Positions 4,650-12,558 are shown, counted from the stretch's first letter. The stretch: DNA of 27,328 nucleotides from a virus (IMGVR_UViG_3300030102_000958:4319-31646), one strand, 5' to 3'. Program-made: numbers and translations. The notes: generated from the sequence alone by a model not told the origin.

Positions 4650-5429
4650 ATGGCTGAAGAAGATAAGAACGTACCAGCACGACCAAAGATAACTTATCAT
4701 GTAAATTATTTAAAGTCTCGAAGAGCTGCAAAAGCTTGGGATAAGAAATATAAGAAGACCCATAAGCCTGACGGCTCACCAAAGAAATCAAAGGATGAAA
4801 AGAGAGCTGATATAAGAGCAAGGCTAAAGACCAGCAAAGAAAGTGGTGGTATTGGCAAGGAGGCGAAGAGACGATATTCCGGTGAGGGAGAGGTCGATAA
4901 CCAAGCTAGAAGAACTCTAAAAGGCTCTGCTGAAAGAGCAAAGAGAATGACTGAGGTAGCTAAGTCTACAAAGTCAGATGCTAGTAAAAAATTAACTCAG
5001 GTAGGCAAAGCAAAGAGTACCATGTCAGATGCTCAGAAGATGAACTTAACAACTAGGAGTTCTATGTCTGATGCACAGAAAAGGGGACAAGTTCCTAAAT
5101 CAACTTCATCTATGTCGGATGCTCAGAAGAGAGGAGCTGTTCGAAGGTCTAAGGCAACGATGTCTGATAAACAAAAAGCTAGAGCCGATAGTAAACCTAG
5201 CTCAGATACATCTTCTTCTACAACCTCTAGCAAGAAAGACATGACGTTTAAAGAAGCGTTTAGGCAAGGTGTGAAAGATAGGAAAGCTGGAAAGGGTATG
5301 AACTTTACTTGGAGAGGAAAGTCTTATGCCGCCGTTACTCAGGATGAAATTGACAAAGCACAGAAAGCTGGCAAGATAAAAAAGAATACCTTGAGAGCTT
5401 TCTTAAACATGAAAAGGAAAAAGAAATAA
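4650..5429 (+). CDS. Lys-rich repeat protein with WRGK C-terminal motif, 259 aa
   Basis: Very basic, almost without hydrophobic core. Residues 1-60 are Lys/Arg-rich (YLKSRRAAKAWDKKYKKTHK). Residues 123-178 carry four spaced copies of an octamer (S/A)(T/S)MSD(A/K)QK at about 123, 137, 153 and 169, with a decayed copy near 106. A Ser/Thr linker (182-196) leads to a C-terminal module FKEAFRQGVKDRKAGKGMNF, TWRGKSYAAVT (about 200-230) of a type common at the C termini of small phage proteins. It is likely a disordered nucleic-acid-binding or virion-internal protein; the function is unknown. AAGGAG precedes the ATG. Its stop overlaps the next start (TAATG). Confidence 0.75.
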   Translation: MAEEDKNVPARPKITYHVNYLKSRRAAKAWDKKYKKTHKPDGSPKKSKDEKRADIRARLKTSKESGGIGKEAKRRYSGEGEVDNQARRTLKGSAERAKRMTEVAKSTKSDASKKLTQVGKAKSTMSDAQKMNLTTRSSMSDAQKRGQVPKSTSSMSDAQKRGAVRRSKATMSDKQKARADSKPSSDTSSSTTSSKKDMTFKEAFRQGVKDRKAGKGMNFTWRGKSYAAVTQDEIDKAQKAGKIKKNTLRAFLNMKRKKK

Positions 5430-5548
5430 TGCCTGGACTTACTGACAAACAAAAAACTTTACCTGAATTTCTTAAGAAAAAAATTATGAAGTCTAAGATG
5501 AAGAAAAAGAAACCTTTGTATGATAAGGGGAAGATGAATGGCAGTTAA
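5429..5548 (+). CDS. 39-aa basic protein, MPGLTDKQKTLP family
   Basis: Too short for the usual ORF threshold but well supported. The ATG overlaps the preceding stop (TAATG), and the product reads MPGLTDKQKTLPEFLKKKIM followed by KSKMKKKKPLYDKGKMNGS. I recall near-identical MPGLTDKQK.LP..LK.KI proteins in marine phage genomes, always tiny and next to terminase or small basic genes. Eighteen of 39 residues are Lys, mostly C-terminal. Function unknown. It overlaps the next gene by 11 nt. Confidence 0.75.
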   Translation: MPGLTDKQKTLPEFLKKKIMKSKMKKKKPLYDKGKMNGS

Positions 5549-5705
5549 CGCGGCTGGTAATTATACGCGACCAAGAATGCGTAAAGCCTTATTCAACTCT
5601 ATAAAGAATAGAGCTGTTCAAGGTACTGCCGCTGGCAAGTGGTCTGCTCGAAAGGCACAGTTGTTAGCAAAGCAGTATAAACAAAAAGGTGGTGGGTATA
5701 CCTAA
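5538..5705 (+). CDS. 55-aa WSARKAQLLAKQY protein (DUF5872-like)
   Basis: Another gene below the usual length threshold. The product MAVNAAGNYTRPRMRKALFN SIKNRAVQGTAAGKWSARKA ends QLLAKQYKQKGGGYT. The W-S-A-R-K-A-Q-L-(L/V)-A..Y...GGGY ending is a conserved signature that I associate with the DUF5872 family, which also occurs in bacterial proteins. In phages it appears as a stand-alone domain, as here. It is basic and probably a small helical nucleic-acid-binding module; the function is not established. It starts inside the previous gene and its stop overlaps the next ATG (TAATG), so all three are coupled. Confidence 0.75.
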   Translation: MAVNAAGNYTRPRMRKALFNSIKNRAVQGTAAGKWSARKAQLLAKQYKQKGGGYT

Positions 5706-6046
5706 TGGAGCTTATTCAAAGACTTTTAGGTAAAAGAAAAGGTGAGATAAAGCGTCTTCGCGATAAGAAAATAAAAGCAAAGCGTGATAAAGCACTTGCT
5801 ATAAAAGATATCAAAAGAGATATCGATTTTCGTAAGGACATGATGACTGCTAAAGAAAATTTTAGTTATAGAATGCGTCCTTCTGAAAAAAATATAGATA
5901 AACAAATATTAAAAAATCAAAAAAGAAATCTTCTAAGAGTTCGTATGGGAGGTAAAGCAAAAGATATATTTAATATTGATATGCCTCGTCCAGACGTTCC
6001 AAAACCTTTTTCATCTAAAACAGCTTTGTGGAAACTAATTAAATGA
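5705..6046 (+). CDS. Hypothetical basic coiled protein, 113 aa
   Basis: Highly charged: LIQRLLGKRKGEIKRLRDKK then IKAKRDKALAIKDIKRDIDF in the first 50 residues gives a long basic amphipathic helix, followed by a polar region ending in PFSSKTALWKLIK. No membrane span and no recognised domain. It is fixed between two coupled genes (TAATG on the left, 4-nt ATGA overlap on the right). Codon use is more AT-rich than in the neighbouring structural genes. It probably shares the unknown role of the other small basic proteins in the terS-terL interval. Confidence 0.6.
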   Translation: MELIQRLLGKRKGEIKRLRDKKIKAKRDKALAIKDIKRDIDFRKDMMTAKENFSYRMRPSEKNIDKQILKNQKRNLLRVRMGGKAKDIFNIDMPRPDVPKPFSSKTALWKLIK

Positions 6047-6285
6047 AGAAGTCACAAAGAAGTTTGAAAGCTTGGGGAGAACAAGATTGGCAAACCAAAA
6101 GTGGCAAGAAGTCTTCAGAGACTGGGGAAAGGTATCTACCAAAGAAAGCAATCCAAGCTCTGTCATCAGAAGAGTACGCACGAACCACAGCAGAGAAAAG
6201 AAAAGCAAAGAAGAAAGGGAAACAATTTTCTTCTCAACCAAAGCAAATAGCAAAAAAGACAGCACTCTATAGGAGATTTGCATGA
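6043..6285 (+). CDS. Small basic conserved phage protein, 80 aa
   Basis: Reads MKKSQRSLKAWGEQDWQTKS, GKKSSETGERYLPKKAIQAL, then SSEEYARTTAEKRKAKKKGK, QFSSQPKQIAKKTALYRRFA. The pattern KS.KSL..W....W.TKSGK.S..TGERYLP..AI..LS..EYA.T...KR....KGKQFS.QPK.IA.KTA.YR is one I recall in many marine and other aquatic phages. It is encoded near terminase genes and has no known function. The residues that recur (W, TGERYLP, EYA, QFS, QPK) are intact, so the gene is not degenerate. It has 4-nt overlaps with both neighbours. Confidence 0.8.
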   Translation: MKKSQRSLKAWGEQDWQTKSGKKSSETGERYLPKKAIQALSSEEYARTTAEKRKAKKKGKQFSSQPKQIAKKTALYRRFA

Positions 6286-6485
6286 GTTTTATAAACAACC
6301 TCAAACCAGAAGAGCATAGATATTTAAGACGTGTAGTAAAAGAAATTCACTTTCAATACTTTGATGAGAAACATGGAGCTTCTTTCGTTACTAATAAAAT
6401 GCTTGATAATGTCATTGAGAACATTGGACCTGAGGTTGCAGAAGCAATGATTAGAACTGGTGTAGATAAAGGTGACAGACTTTAA
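6282..6485 (+). CDS. Conserved small protein upstream of terL, 67 aa
   Basis: Reads MSFINNLKPEEHRYLRRVVK, EIHFQYFDEKHGASFVTNKM, LDNVIENIGPEVAEAMIRTG, VDKGDRL. Unlike the preceding cluster it is not strongly basic and looks like a compact all-helical domain. A small protein with this pattern commonly sits directly before the large terminase gene in marine podoviruses; its role is unknown, perhaps an accessory to packaging (inference from context). The ATG overlaps the previous stop (ATGA) with AGGAG upstream, and its last 14 bases overlap terL. Confidence 0.7.
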   Translation: MSFINNLKPEEHRYLRRVVKEIHFQYFDEKHGASFVTNKMLDNVIENIGPEVAEAMIRTGVDKGDRL

Positions 6486-7992
6486 GTACAAACCTGATGG
6501 GGATGTTCTCAAAGGGTTTATGAAAGATGATAGTTTCTTCCGTGGCATCCGTGGCCCAGTTGGTTCTGGTAAATCTGTTGGATGCTGTGTTGAAGTATTC
6601 AGAAGGGCATTAGAACAGAAACCAAATGAAGATGGAGTCCGTAAATCACGCTGGGCAATCATACGAAATACAAACCCACAACTTAGAACTACAACAATAA
6701 AGACTTGGTTAGACTGGTTTCCAGAATCAGACTGGGGAAACTTTAAGTGGTCAGTTCCTTATACTCATCACATAACTGTGAATGACTTAGACCTTGAAGT
6801 TATCTTTCTTGCTCTCGATAGACCAGAAGATGTTAAGAAGCTTCTATCTCTTGAGCTAACTGGCATATGGGTGAATGAAGCAAGAGAGATACCAAAGAGT
6901 ATTATTGATGCTTGTACTATGCGTGTTGGTAGATACCCAAGTATGAGAGAGGGTGGCGCAAGTTGGTCTGGTGTTATCTGTGATACCAACGCACCAGAAG
7001 AAGACCATTGGTGGGCAATCATGTCAGGAGAGGTTCCTATACCTGACCATATTCCTCGAGAACAAGCAACAATGTTAGTGAAGCCAGATAACTGGAGGTT
7101 CTTTGTCCAGCCTCCAGCTATGAAAGAACACATAAATGAAAGAAAAGAAATAACTTCTTATTCTCTGAATAAAGATGCAGAAAATCAAAAAAATATTTTA
7201 GCAACATATTATCCGAATCTTATTCGAGGCAAGACTAAGAACTGGATAGATGTTTATGTTATGAATAGGTTGGGTCTTATTCAGGAAGGTAAACCAGTAT
7301 ATCCTGACTTTGTAACTGAGACACATCTTGCTGAAGAAGAAATACCTATTGCTATTGGTGTCCCATTATATGTTGGCATAGACTTTGGTCTTACTCCTTC
7401 TGCTGTCTTTGGGCAAAAGGTTAGAGGTCGATGGCTGGTGCAAGCTGAGATAGTTGCTATTGATATGGGTGTTGTTAGATTCGCTGAGTTATTGCGGCAA
7501 GAAATAGCTACACGATTTAGTGGACTCGATGTTTATATATATGGCGACCCAGCTGGTGACTTCCGAGCGCAAACAGATGAATCAACTCCTTTTCAAATAC
7601 TTAGAGGTGCTGGGCTGAAAGCTGTACCAGCTCCTAGTAATAGTGTAGACCTACGACTTGAAGCTGTTGCTTCTCAGCTAACTAAGATGTCTGAAGGACA
7701 GCCAGCTTTCTTGATAGATAGAAGATGCCAAACATTAGTAAAAGGTTTTCAAGGTGGTTATTGCTATAGACGGATGCAAGTATCTGGTGAGAGATATGAT
7801 GATAAACCTGATAAGAATATGTACTCTCATATACATGATGCCTTACAATATATGATGCTTGGTGCTGGTGAAGGACGTAGTTTAATAGCTGGTCAGAAGC
7901 CAGTTAAAGCGTTCAATGCTAGAAAAGGCTTTGATATTTTTAAAAGAACGGCTAATGTTAGAAAAAGTGGTTCATTCTGGAATAGACTATAA
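6472..7992 (+). CDS. terL: Terminase large subunit (ATPase-nuclease), 506 aa
   Basis: The packaging motor. The Walker A motif is GPVGSGKS at residues 28-35. The Walker B-like segment is LTGIWVNEAREI (129-140, with E137 the likely catalytic glutamate), and the coupling motif is CDTNAPEEDHW (170-180). The C-terminal RNase H-fold nuclease shows the expected acidic residues in GIDFGLTPS (D304), IYGDPAGD (D359) and HIHDALQY (D456). Length and motif spacing are normal for a podovirus terminase, and no key residue is missing. The start is GTG at 6472, overlapping the upstream gene by 14 nt; the next ATG is at residue 17 and would cut close to the conserved FRGIRGPVGSGKS segment. It uses DNA selected by the small subunit (3665) and works on the portal encoded at 8297. 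Confidence 0.95.
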   Translation: MTDFKYKPDGDVLKGFMKDDSFFRGIRGPVGSGKSVGCCVEVFRRALEQKPNEDGVRKSRWAIIRNTNPQLRTTTIKTWLDWFPESDWGNFKWSVPYTHHITVNDLDLEVIFLALDRPEDVKKLLSLELTGIWVNEAREIPKSIIDACTMRVGRYPSMREGGASWSGVICDTNAPEEDHWWAIMSGEVPIPDHIPREQATMLVKPDNWRFFVQPPAMKEHINERKEITSYSLNKDAENQKNILATYYPNLIRGKTKNWIDVYVMNRLGLIQEGKPVYPDFVTETHLAEEEIPIAIGVPLYVGIDFGLTPSAVFGQKVRGRWLVQAEIVAIDMGVVRFAELLRQEIATRFSGLDVYIYGDPAGDFRAQTDESTPFQILRGAGLKAVPAPSNSVDLRLEAVASQLTKMSEGQPAFLIDRRCQTLVKGFQGGYCYRRMQVSGERYDDKPDKNMYSHIHDALQYMMLGAGEGRSLIAGQKPVKAFNARKGFDIFKRTANVRKSGSFWNRL

Positions 7993-8003
7993 GGAGATTG
8001 AAT

Positions 8004-8297
8004 ATGTGTTTTGGTGGTGGAGGCTCTGGCCCTGAGCCAGTAAGTGATACTGTTACTGAAGAGCAGAAATCAAAAGAAGCTGAAGAAAAGAAAAGAACTA
8101 TCGAGCGAAGGCAAGATGAGAAAGAAGAAACTATTGCACAAGAGCAACCAATAAAAACATCATTAACTTACGAGACTGGGAAGAAAAAAGGTCAAACAGT
8201 TATGAGAGGCAGTAGAGGTCGCAGAGCTTTGTATACTTCTAATCGTGGTGGTATTGGTTATAGAAGTCCACTTGGTGGTTCAGGAATGTTTGGCTAA
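8004..8297 (+). CDS. MCFGGGG small virion-associated-type protein, 97 aa
   Basis: Starts MCFGGGGSGPEPVSDTVTEE; an alternative TTG at 7998 is less likely because AAGGAG is spaced seven bases from the ATG at 8004. After the Gly-rich start comes a charged helix (EEQKSKEAEEKKRTIERRQD), then a basic, Gly/Arg-rich tail ending GGIGYRSPLGGSGMFG. Small proteins starting MCF/MCG plus glycines and lying next to the portal gene are frequent in T7-like phages; T7 gp6.7, an internal virion protein, begins MCFS. Similar placement and size suggest a minor virion protein, but this is an analogy. The stop overlaps the portal ATG (TAATG). Confidence 0.7.
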   Translation: MCFGGGGSGPEPVSDTVTEEQKSKEAEEKKRTIERRQDEKEETIAQEQPIKTSLTYETGKKKGQTVMRGSRGRRALYTSNRGGIGYRSPLGGSGMFG

Positions 8298-9871
8298 TGA
8301 AGTCTGATGAAGAATTAATAAATTCATTCTTAAAAAAGTATGAAAGTGCAAAATCAGTACGACAACGCTGGGAAAGTTTATTTGATGAGTGCTATGAGTA
8401 TGCACTCCCTATGCGTCAGACATTTGCCACACAATCAATAGGCGAAAGAAGAGATGATAAAATCTTTGATGAGACTGCTGTCGTTGGAGTACAGGAGTTT
8501 GCGTCGCGATTACAAGCTGGTCTTGTTCCTAACTTTGCTCGTTGGGCTGACTTTACTGCTGGTAGCGAGGTGCCTAAAGAACAACGTGATGGTGTAAACA
8601 ACGAACTCGAAGAGGTTACTGAATATGTCTTTGAGGTTATTCAGAACTCAAACTTTGGTCAGGAAGTTCATGAATCATTTATGGACTTGGCACTTGGTAC
8701 TGGTGTTCTTCATGTCGAGGAGGGTGATGCTATTAATCCTGTTAATTTTACAGCTCTGCCTCTTCCTCATGTTGTACTGGATGTTGGTCCTGACGATAGG
8801 ATTGACCATGTATATAGGGAAAGGGATGTTCGGTATTCTGATATAAAGATACTGTATCCAAAGGCAAAGATTAACCCACGGCTTCAAAATCAAATGATAT
8901 CAACTCCAGACGGTAGAACAAAAGTTCTTGAGATAATTTGTCGTAATTACACCAAGCCAAACGAAGATGCGTATTACTGCATAATTTTTGATATAAGCAC
9001 AAAGTGTTTACTTAAGTATGAAGAGTACAAAGGAACTGGTAGTAACCCATTTATATGTTTTCGCTGGAGTAAAGACCCCGGTGCGGTCTATGGACGAGGT
9101 CCACTTATCAACGCATTGAGTGCAATTAAAACTACTAACCTGACAATAGAGCTGATATTAGAAAATGCACAGATGGCAATATCTGGTGTATATCAAATGG
9201 ATGATGATGGTGTTATCAATCCTGATACAATTAATCTTGTTCCAGGGACAGTTATTCCAAAAGCACCAAACTCTGCTGGACTTCAGCCAGTTAAGGCGGC
9301 TGGGTCATTTGATGTAGCAAATATTATTCTTTCTGATATGAGGCTGAATATTAAGAGAGCATTGTATAATGATATGCTCGGTAACCCTGACAGAACGCCA
9401 GCAAGTGCAACTGAGATAGCAGAACGTATGGCAGATTTATCAAGACGTATTGGTTCTGCGTTTGGTCGATTACAAGCTGAGTTGGTACAGCCAGTTCTTC
9501 AGCGTGTTGTATACATATTGAAGAAGCAAGGTCGTATCAATATACCAACAATCAATGGCAGACAAATCAAAGTTCGTTCTGTTTCACCACTTTCGCAAGC
9601 GCAATCAAATCAAGATATAACATCAATCAATAGGTTCTTAGAGATGGTTGGTGTGCGTTTCGGACCTGAGTTAGTAAACATTCTTATCAACTCAGAAGAG
9701 ACAGCTGTTTACCTAGCGAAGAAGTTTGGTGTTCCTGATTATCTTCTAAGAGATTTAGAGGAGCGTAAACAGATTGTAGCTATGGCGCAACAGCTTCAAC
9801 AACAACAAAGCATGATGCAACAACAAGGCATGATGCCACAAGAAGGAACTATGGATGAACAAGCAAACTAG
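8297..9871 (+). CDS. Portal (head-to-tail connector) protein, 524 aa
   Basis: Matches the T7-type portal family. The N terminus FLKKYESAKSVRQRWESLFD, ECYEYALPMRQTF corresponds to the (R...W..LW.E.AEY.LP.R) signature. The middle contains SRLQAGLVPNFARW and, near residue 260, SKDPGAVYGRGPLINALSAI, the GxxYGRGP motif typical of the family. A long helix region (LNIKRALYNDMLGNPDRTPA, SATEIAERMADLSRRIGSAF) corresponds to the channel and crown. The C terminus is a Gln/Met-rich tail (about 495-524). Length is as in T7 (536). It forms the dodecameric ring through which DNA is packaged and ejected. The last 17 bases overlap the next gene. Confidence 0.95.
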   Translation: MKSDEELINSFLKKYESAKSVRQRWESLFDECYEYALPMRQTFATQSIGERRDDKIFDETAVVGVQEFASRLQAGLVPNFARWADFTAGSEVPKEQRDGVNNELEEVTEYVFEVIQNSNFGQEVHESFMDLALGTGVLHVEEGDAINPVNFTALPLPHVVLDVGPDDRIDHVYRERDVRYSDIKILYPKAKINPRLQNQMISTPDGRTKVLEIICRNYTKPNEDAYYCIIFDISTKCLLKYEEYKGTGSNPFICFRWSKDPGAVYGRGPLINALSAIKTTNLTIELILENAQMAISGVYQMDDDGVINPDTINLVPGTVIPKAPNSAGLQPVKAAGSFDVANIILSDMRLNIKRALYNDMLGNPDRTPASATEIAERMADLSRRIGSAFGRLQAELVQPVLQRVVYILKKQGRINIPTINGRQIKVRSVSPLSQAQSNQDITSINRFLEMVGVRFGPELVNILINSEETAVYLAKKFGVPDYLLRDLEERKQIVAMAQQLQQQQSMMQQQGMMPQEGTMDEQAN

Positions 9872-10121
9872 CATATCTGGTCTTGATGGATTTCCAAGGG
9901 GAACATCTGATGAACAAAACATATCATTAACTTTTGCTTCTCTGTTTTCATCACCAGCTGGTGCAGAGGTACTCAAGTATTTAAGAAGTGTAACAATAGA
10001 GGCTGTGCATGGCTCAGCTGTTACTAACGATACCCTTCGACACGCAGAAGGTCAGCGATATATTGTTGGCTTAATTGAAAGACGTATTCAACATGGACAT
10101 AAGGTAAAATCAAATGAGTGA
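9855..10121 (+). CDS. Bbp19-like small phage protein, 88 aa
   Basis: Short protein between portal and scaffold. The core LTFASLFSSPAGAEVLKYLR followed by GSAVTNDTLRHAEGQRYIVG LIERRIQHG matches the small family I recall as Bbp19-like, in which a helix with the pattern F..LF.S..G..VL..L and then a HAEGQR..V..I...I segment are conserved. The function is not established; its fixed place after the portal gene suggests a role in head assembly or a minor virion component. It overlaps the portal gene by 17 nt and the scaffold gene by 8 nt. Confidence 0.75.
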   Translation: MNKQTSISGLDGFPRGTSDEQNISLTFASLFSSPAGAEVLKYLRSVTIEAVHGSAVTNDTLRHAEGQRYIVGLIERRIQHGHKVKSNE

Positions 10122-10827
10122 AGAACAATCTGAAACACAAGAACAGCAAACAATAGAAGTTCCCCAAGAGTATGCTGATGCTCGACCTGAGTGGCTTCCT
10201 GAAAAGTTTAACAGTCCTGAAGATTTAGCTAATAGCTATACTAATCTGGAATCTAAGATTGGTCAGAAAGAAGAAGAAATACGCAATGCTGTTATGGAAG
10301 AAATACAAGCAGAAGCATATTCTGAAAGACCAGCAGAGGTAGGCGATTATGTCTTGCCTGATGTTATAGATGATGAAGCGGCGAAAGATAATGACCTTCT
10401 TAATTGGTGGGCTGACCATTCTTTTGAGAATGGGTTTAGTCAGAAAGAATTTGAAGAAGGCATTATGATGTTTCATGAAGCTGTCAATGATGGCTATGAT
10501 GTTGACTATGAGATGCAAGAACTTGGTGACCACGCTGAAGAACGTGTAAGTGCAGTTGGTTCTTTTGTTGAAATGAACTTCCCAGAAGAGTTACGACCAG
10601 CTATTGATGACCTTTGTGCAACAGCAGAAGGAATTAAGGTTGTTGAGTTCATGATGGAGTCTCTCAAAGAGAATCCAGTATCTGGAACTGGTCAACCAGT
10701 AGCTGTTCTCACAGATGATAAGCTGAAAGAAATGATGCAAGACCCAAGATACTATAGTCCAAACCAACGCGACCCAGCCTTTGTCAAAATGGTTGATGAA
10801 GGATTTAAGAAAATGTATAACAGATGA
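10114..10827 (+). CDS. Capsid assembly scaffolding protein, 237 aa
   Basis: Acidic, helical protein immediately before the capsid genes. Residues 22-50 (DARPEWLPEKFNSPEDLANS, YTNLESKIG) carry the WLPEKF.SPEDLA..Y..LE.K.G signature common to scaffold proteins of many podoviruses. The rest is Glu-rich with predicted helices, and the C terminus (SPNQRDPAFVKMVDEGFKKM) is basic and amphipathic, as expected for the capsid-binding helix of scaffolds. It organises the procapsid shell with the major capsid protein (11468) on the portal and is then removed. The final TGA overlaps an ATG (10824) that probably starts the next gene. Confidence 0.85.
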   Translation: MSEEQSETQEQQTIEVPQEYADARPEWLPEKFNSPEDLANSYTNLESKIGQKEEEIRNAVMEEIQAEAYSERPAEVGDYVLPDVIDDEAAKDNDLLNWWADHSFENGFSQKEFEEGIMMFHEAVNDGYDVDYEMQELGDHAEERVSAVGSFVEMNFPEELRPAIDDLCATAEGIKVVEFMMESLKENPVSGTGQPVAVLTDDKLKEMMQDPRYYSPNQRDPAFVKMVDEGFKKMYNR

Positions 10828-11383
10828 CCAAAAAAAAAGTAAAAAAACCGATAAAATATTGACATATATTACGAGAGGCAACCTTGAGTTCAGACCATGT
10901 GTTGTATCTGACGTTGATATTATTGTCGATAACATGCGCTTACCTGATATCAGGGAGTGTGCATTAGTTGGAGTAACTCCAATGATTGCAGTTAGCGTTC
11001 CATTTGAAGAAGATGGCGCAAGAGGTTTTACTATTTGTCATAATAAAAAACCAATAGCTATGTGTGGTGTTACTTCAATGGATAAGTATATGCATACTGG
11101 AAAGATTTGGTTTCTCGGTACTGATGAAGTAGATGATATCTGGAAATCATTCTACAAACATAGCAAACTTATACTTAGTTTTCTCGCTATTGGTTATGAT
11201 ATCGTAGAAAATTATGTGCCAGTTGACCATGAAAAAACTATTAGATGGCTTAAATGGATAGGGTTTCAGGTAGAAAATCAGCAGTATTTTATTAATGAGC
11301 ATGAGTTTGTGCGAGTTTTCTATTGCAATTTAAACAAATTTGAGTCTAATAATAGATTAAGCGAAAGACCCGTACTGCATTAG
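10824..11383 (+). CDS. T7 gp13-like GNAT-fold protein, -1 shift or TTG start
   Basis: The body reads LEFRPCVVSDVDIIVDNMRL PDIRECALVGVTP..., then KPIAMCGVTSMDKYMHTGKI WFLGTDEV and, near the C terminus, IVENYVPVDHEKTIRWLKWI GFQVEN. This parallels T7 gp13 (internal virion protein A family, a GNAT-like fold): the ASEC/REC segment, the .PLAIGG/KPIAMCGV strand, WF.T.D.VW, and HIRFLK.IGA. The ATG at 10824 overlaps the scaffold stop but is in the wrong frame: it gives MTKKKVKKPIKY then TGA at 10860. A -1 slip in the nine-A run 10830-10838 would join it to the GNAT frame (MTKKKSKKTDKILTY...). Otherwise translation starts at TTG 10859 or at the in-frame ATG 10796. A missing A in the sequence is also possible. 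Confidence 0.75.
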
Positions 11384-11467
11384 AGAAGCCCTTCATGGAT
11401 AACTTCGTTGAAAATAGCAAAGGACAATCGGAAGCGTAAACTGAAACTTAACTTATGAGGTGCTAAT

Positions 11468-12283
11468 ATGGCTAACACGATTGACACAGCCTTTATTAAG
11501 CAGTTCGAATCTGAAGTTCACCTTGCTTATCAGCGTATGGGTTCTAAGCTTAGAAATACTGTACGAATGGCAAACAATGTGACTGGTAACGTAGTACGTT
11601 TCCAGAAGATTGGAACTGGAAGTGCGAGTACCAAGTCCAGAAATGGTCTTGTGACTCCAATGGAACTAGCGCATACAACTGTTGAAGCGACAATGAGTGA
11701 CTTCTATGCCGCAGAATACATCGACAAGTTGGATGAACTAAAAACAAATATCAATGAGAGACAAGCAGTTGCGACTTCAGCGGCGGCGGCTCTTGGTCGT
11801 AAGACTGATGAGATTCTGTATACAGCAATGGATGCTGGTGCTAACTCAACTCAGATTCATGACACAAGTAGTGCTGTTGAGAAGGCTGACTTGCTTTCAC
11901 TCTTTGAAACCTTCGGTACTGCAAACATCCCAGAGGATGGTGGCAGATATCTTGCAATGCATCCAAAGGGTTTTGCAGACTTATTCAATATAACTGAGTT
12001 TGCATCATCTGACTTTGTGGGTGAGCAGAATCTACCATTTGCTGGTGGTATGACAATGAAGTCCTTTCTTGGATTTCAAATCTTTTCAACTGCGGCTATC
12101 ACAGCTGGAAAGAATATGGCATATCATACTACATCCGTAGGTCTTGGTATTAACTCTGATGTTCAGACAGAACTTAATTATGTTGCTGAACGAGCGTCAC
12201 ATCTTGCAACGTCTATGATGTCCATGGGTGCTGTTGTCATTGATGACAATGGTATCTATGAAGTCTTAGACAACAACTCATAG
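11468..12283 (+). CDS. Major capsid protein, 271 aa
   Basis: Starts MANTIDTAFIKQFESEVHLA, then YQRMGSKLRNTVRMANNVTG NVVRFQKIGTG. This is the typical N terminus of the HK97-fold capsid proteins of marine podoviruses (a long N-arm helix, then the K.........G...F...G strand). Downstream come YAAEYIDKLDELKTNINERQ AVATSAAAALGRKTDEILYTA (the spine-helix region) and FVGEQNLPFAGGMTMKSFLG F in the P-domain. At 271 residues it is shorter than T7 gp10A but within the range of this capsid group. There is an 84-nt gap before it and GAGGT upstream of the ATG, so it may have its own strong ribosome binding site, consistent with the most abundant virion protein. Confidence 0.9.
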   Translation: MANTIDTAFIKQFESEVHLAYQRMGSKLRNTVRMANNVTGNVVRFQKIGTGSASTKSRNGLVTPMELAHTTVEATMSDFYAAEYIDKLDELKTNINERQAVATSAAAALGRKTDEILYTAMDAGANSTQIHDTSSAVEKADLLSLFETFGTANIPEDGGRYLAMHPKGFADLFNITEFASSDFVGEQNLPFAGGMTMKSFLGFQIFSTAAITAGKNMAYHTTSVGLGINSDVQTELNYVAERASHLATSMMSMGAVVIDDNGIYEVLDNNS

Positions 12284-12294
12284 GAGGTATTGAC

Positions 12295-12558
12295 ATGGCT
12301 TATAGTGCTAGTGGATTATCTCGATTAGCTGGTGCATCAAATTTAAACTTGTGGGCTTACACAACTACAGACGCTATTGCGGCTGTAAACTCTGCTGGTT
12401 ATTTTAATGATGCCGCGAACATGCTAGCTGTTAGAGATGTTATTCTTGTTGCTGACACAAACACTCCTACGACTCACTTTGTGACTGTTTTGTCAAATAC
12501 TGGGACTGTAGTAGATGTATCTGATGGTACAGCTATTGCTGAAACAGACGGCGACTAA
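12295..12558 (+). CDS. Small structural-type protein after capsid gene, 87 aa
   Basis: Reads MAYSASGLSRLAGASNLNLW AYTTTDAIAAVNSAGYFNDA ANMLAVRDVILVADTNTPTT..., a Ser/Thr/Ala-rich, beta-predicted protein without charged clusters. Small proteins with the pattern L.........LW.Y...D....V...GYF.......L..GD.I.V.D are common in marine phages, both near capsid genes and as domains of fibre proteins. It may be a capsid decoration protein, inferred from its position 11 nt after the major capsid gene and its GGAGG ribosome binding site. Its stop overlaps the next start (TAATG). Confidence 0.65.
   Translation: MAYSASGLSRLAGASNLNLWAYTTTDAIAAVNSAGYFNDAANMLAVRDVILVADTNTPTTHFVTVLSNTGTVVDVSDGTAIAETDGD

Noticed and set aside
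4252-4821. 189-codon minus-strand frame opposite the small basic genes
   Set aside because: Lies opposite two well-supported plus-strand genes; the product is a Leu/Ser-rich antisense artefact of Lys/Arg-rich coding sequence.
10855-10875. TTGACATATATT before the GNAT-like frame as a promoter
   Set aside because: Only an isolated -35-like hexamer in AT-rich sequence with no matching -10 at normal spacing; also within likely coding sequence.
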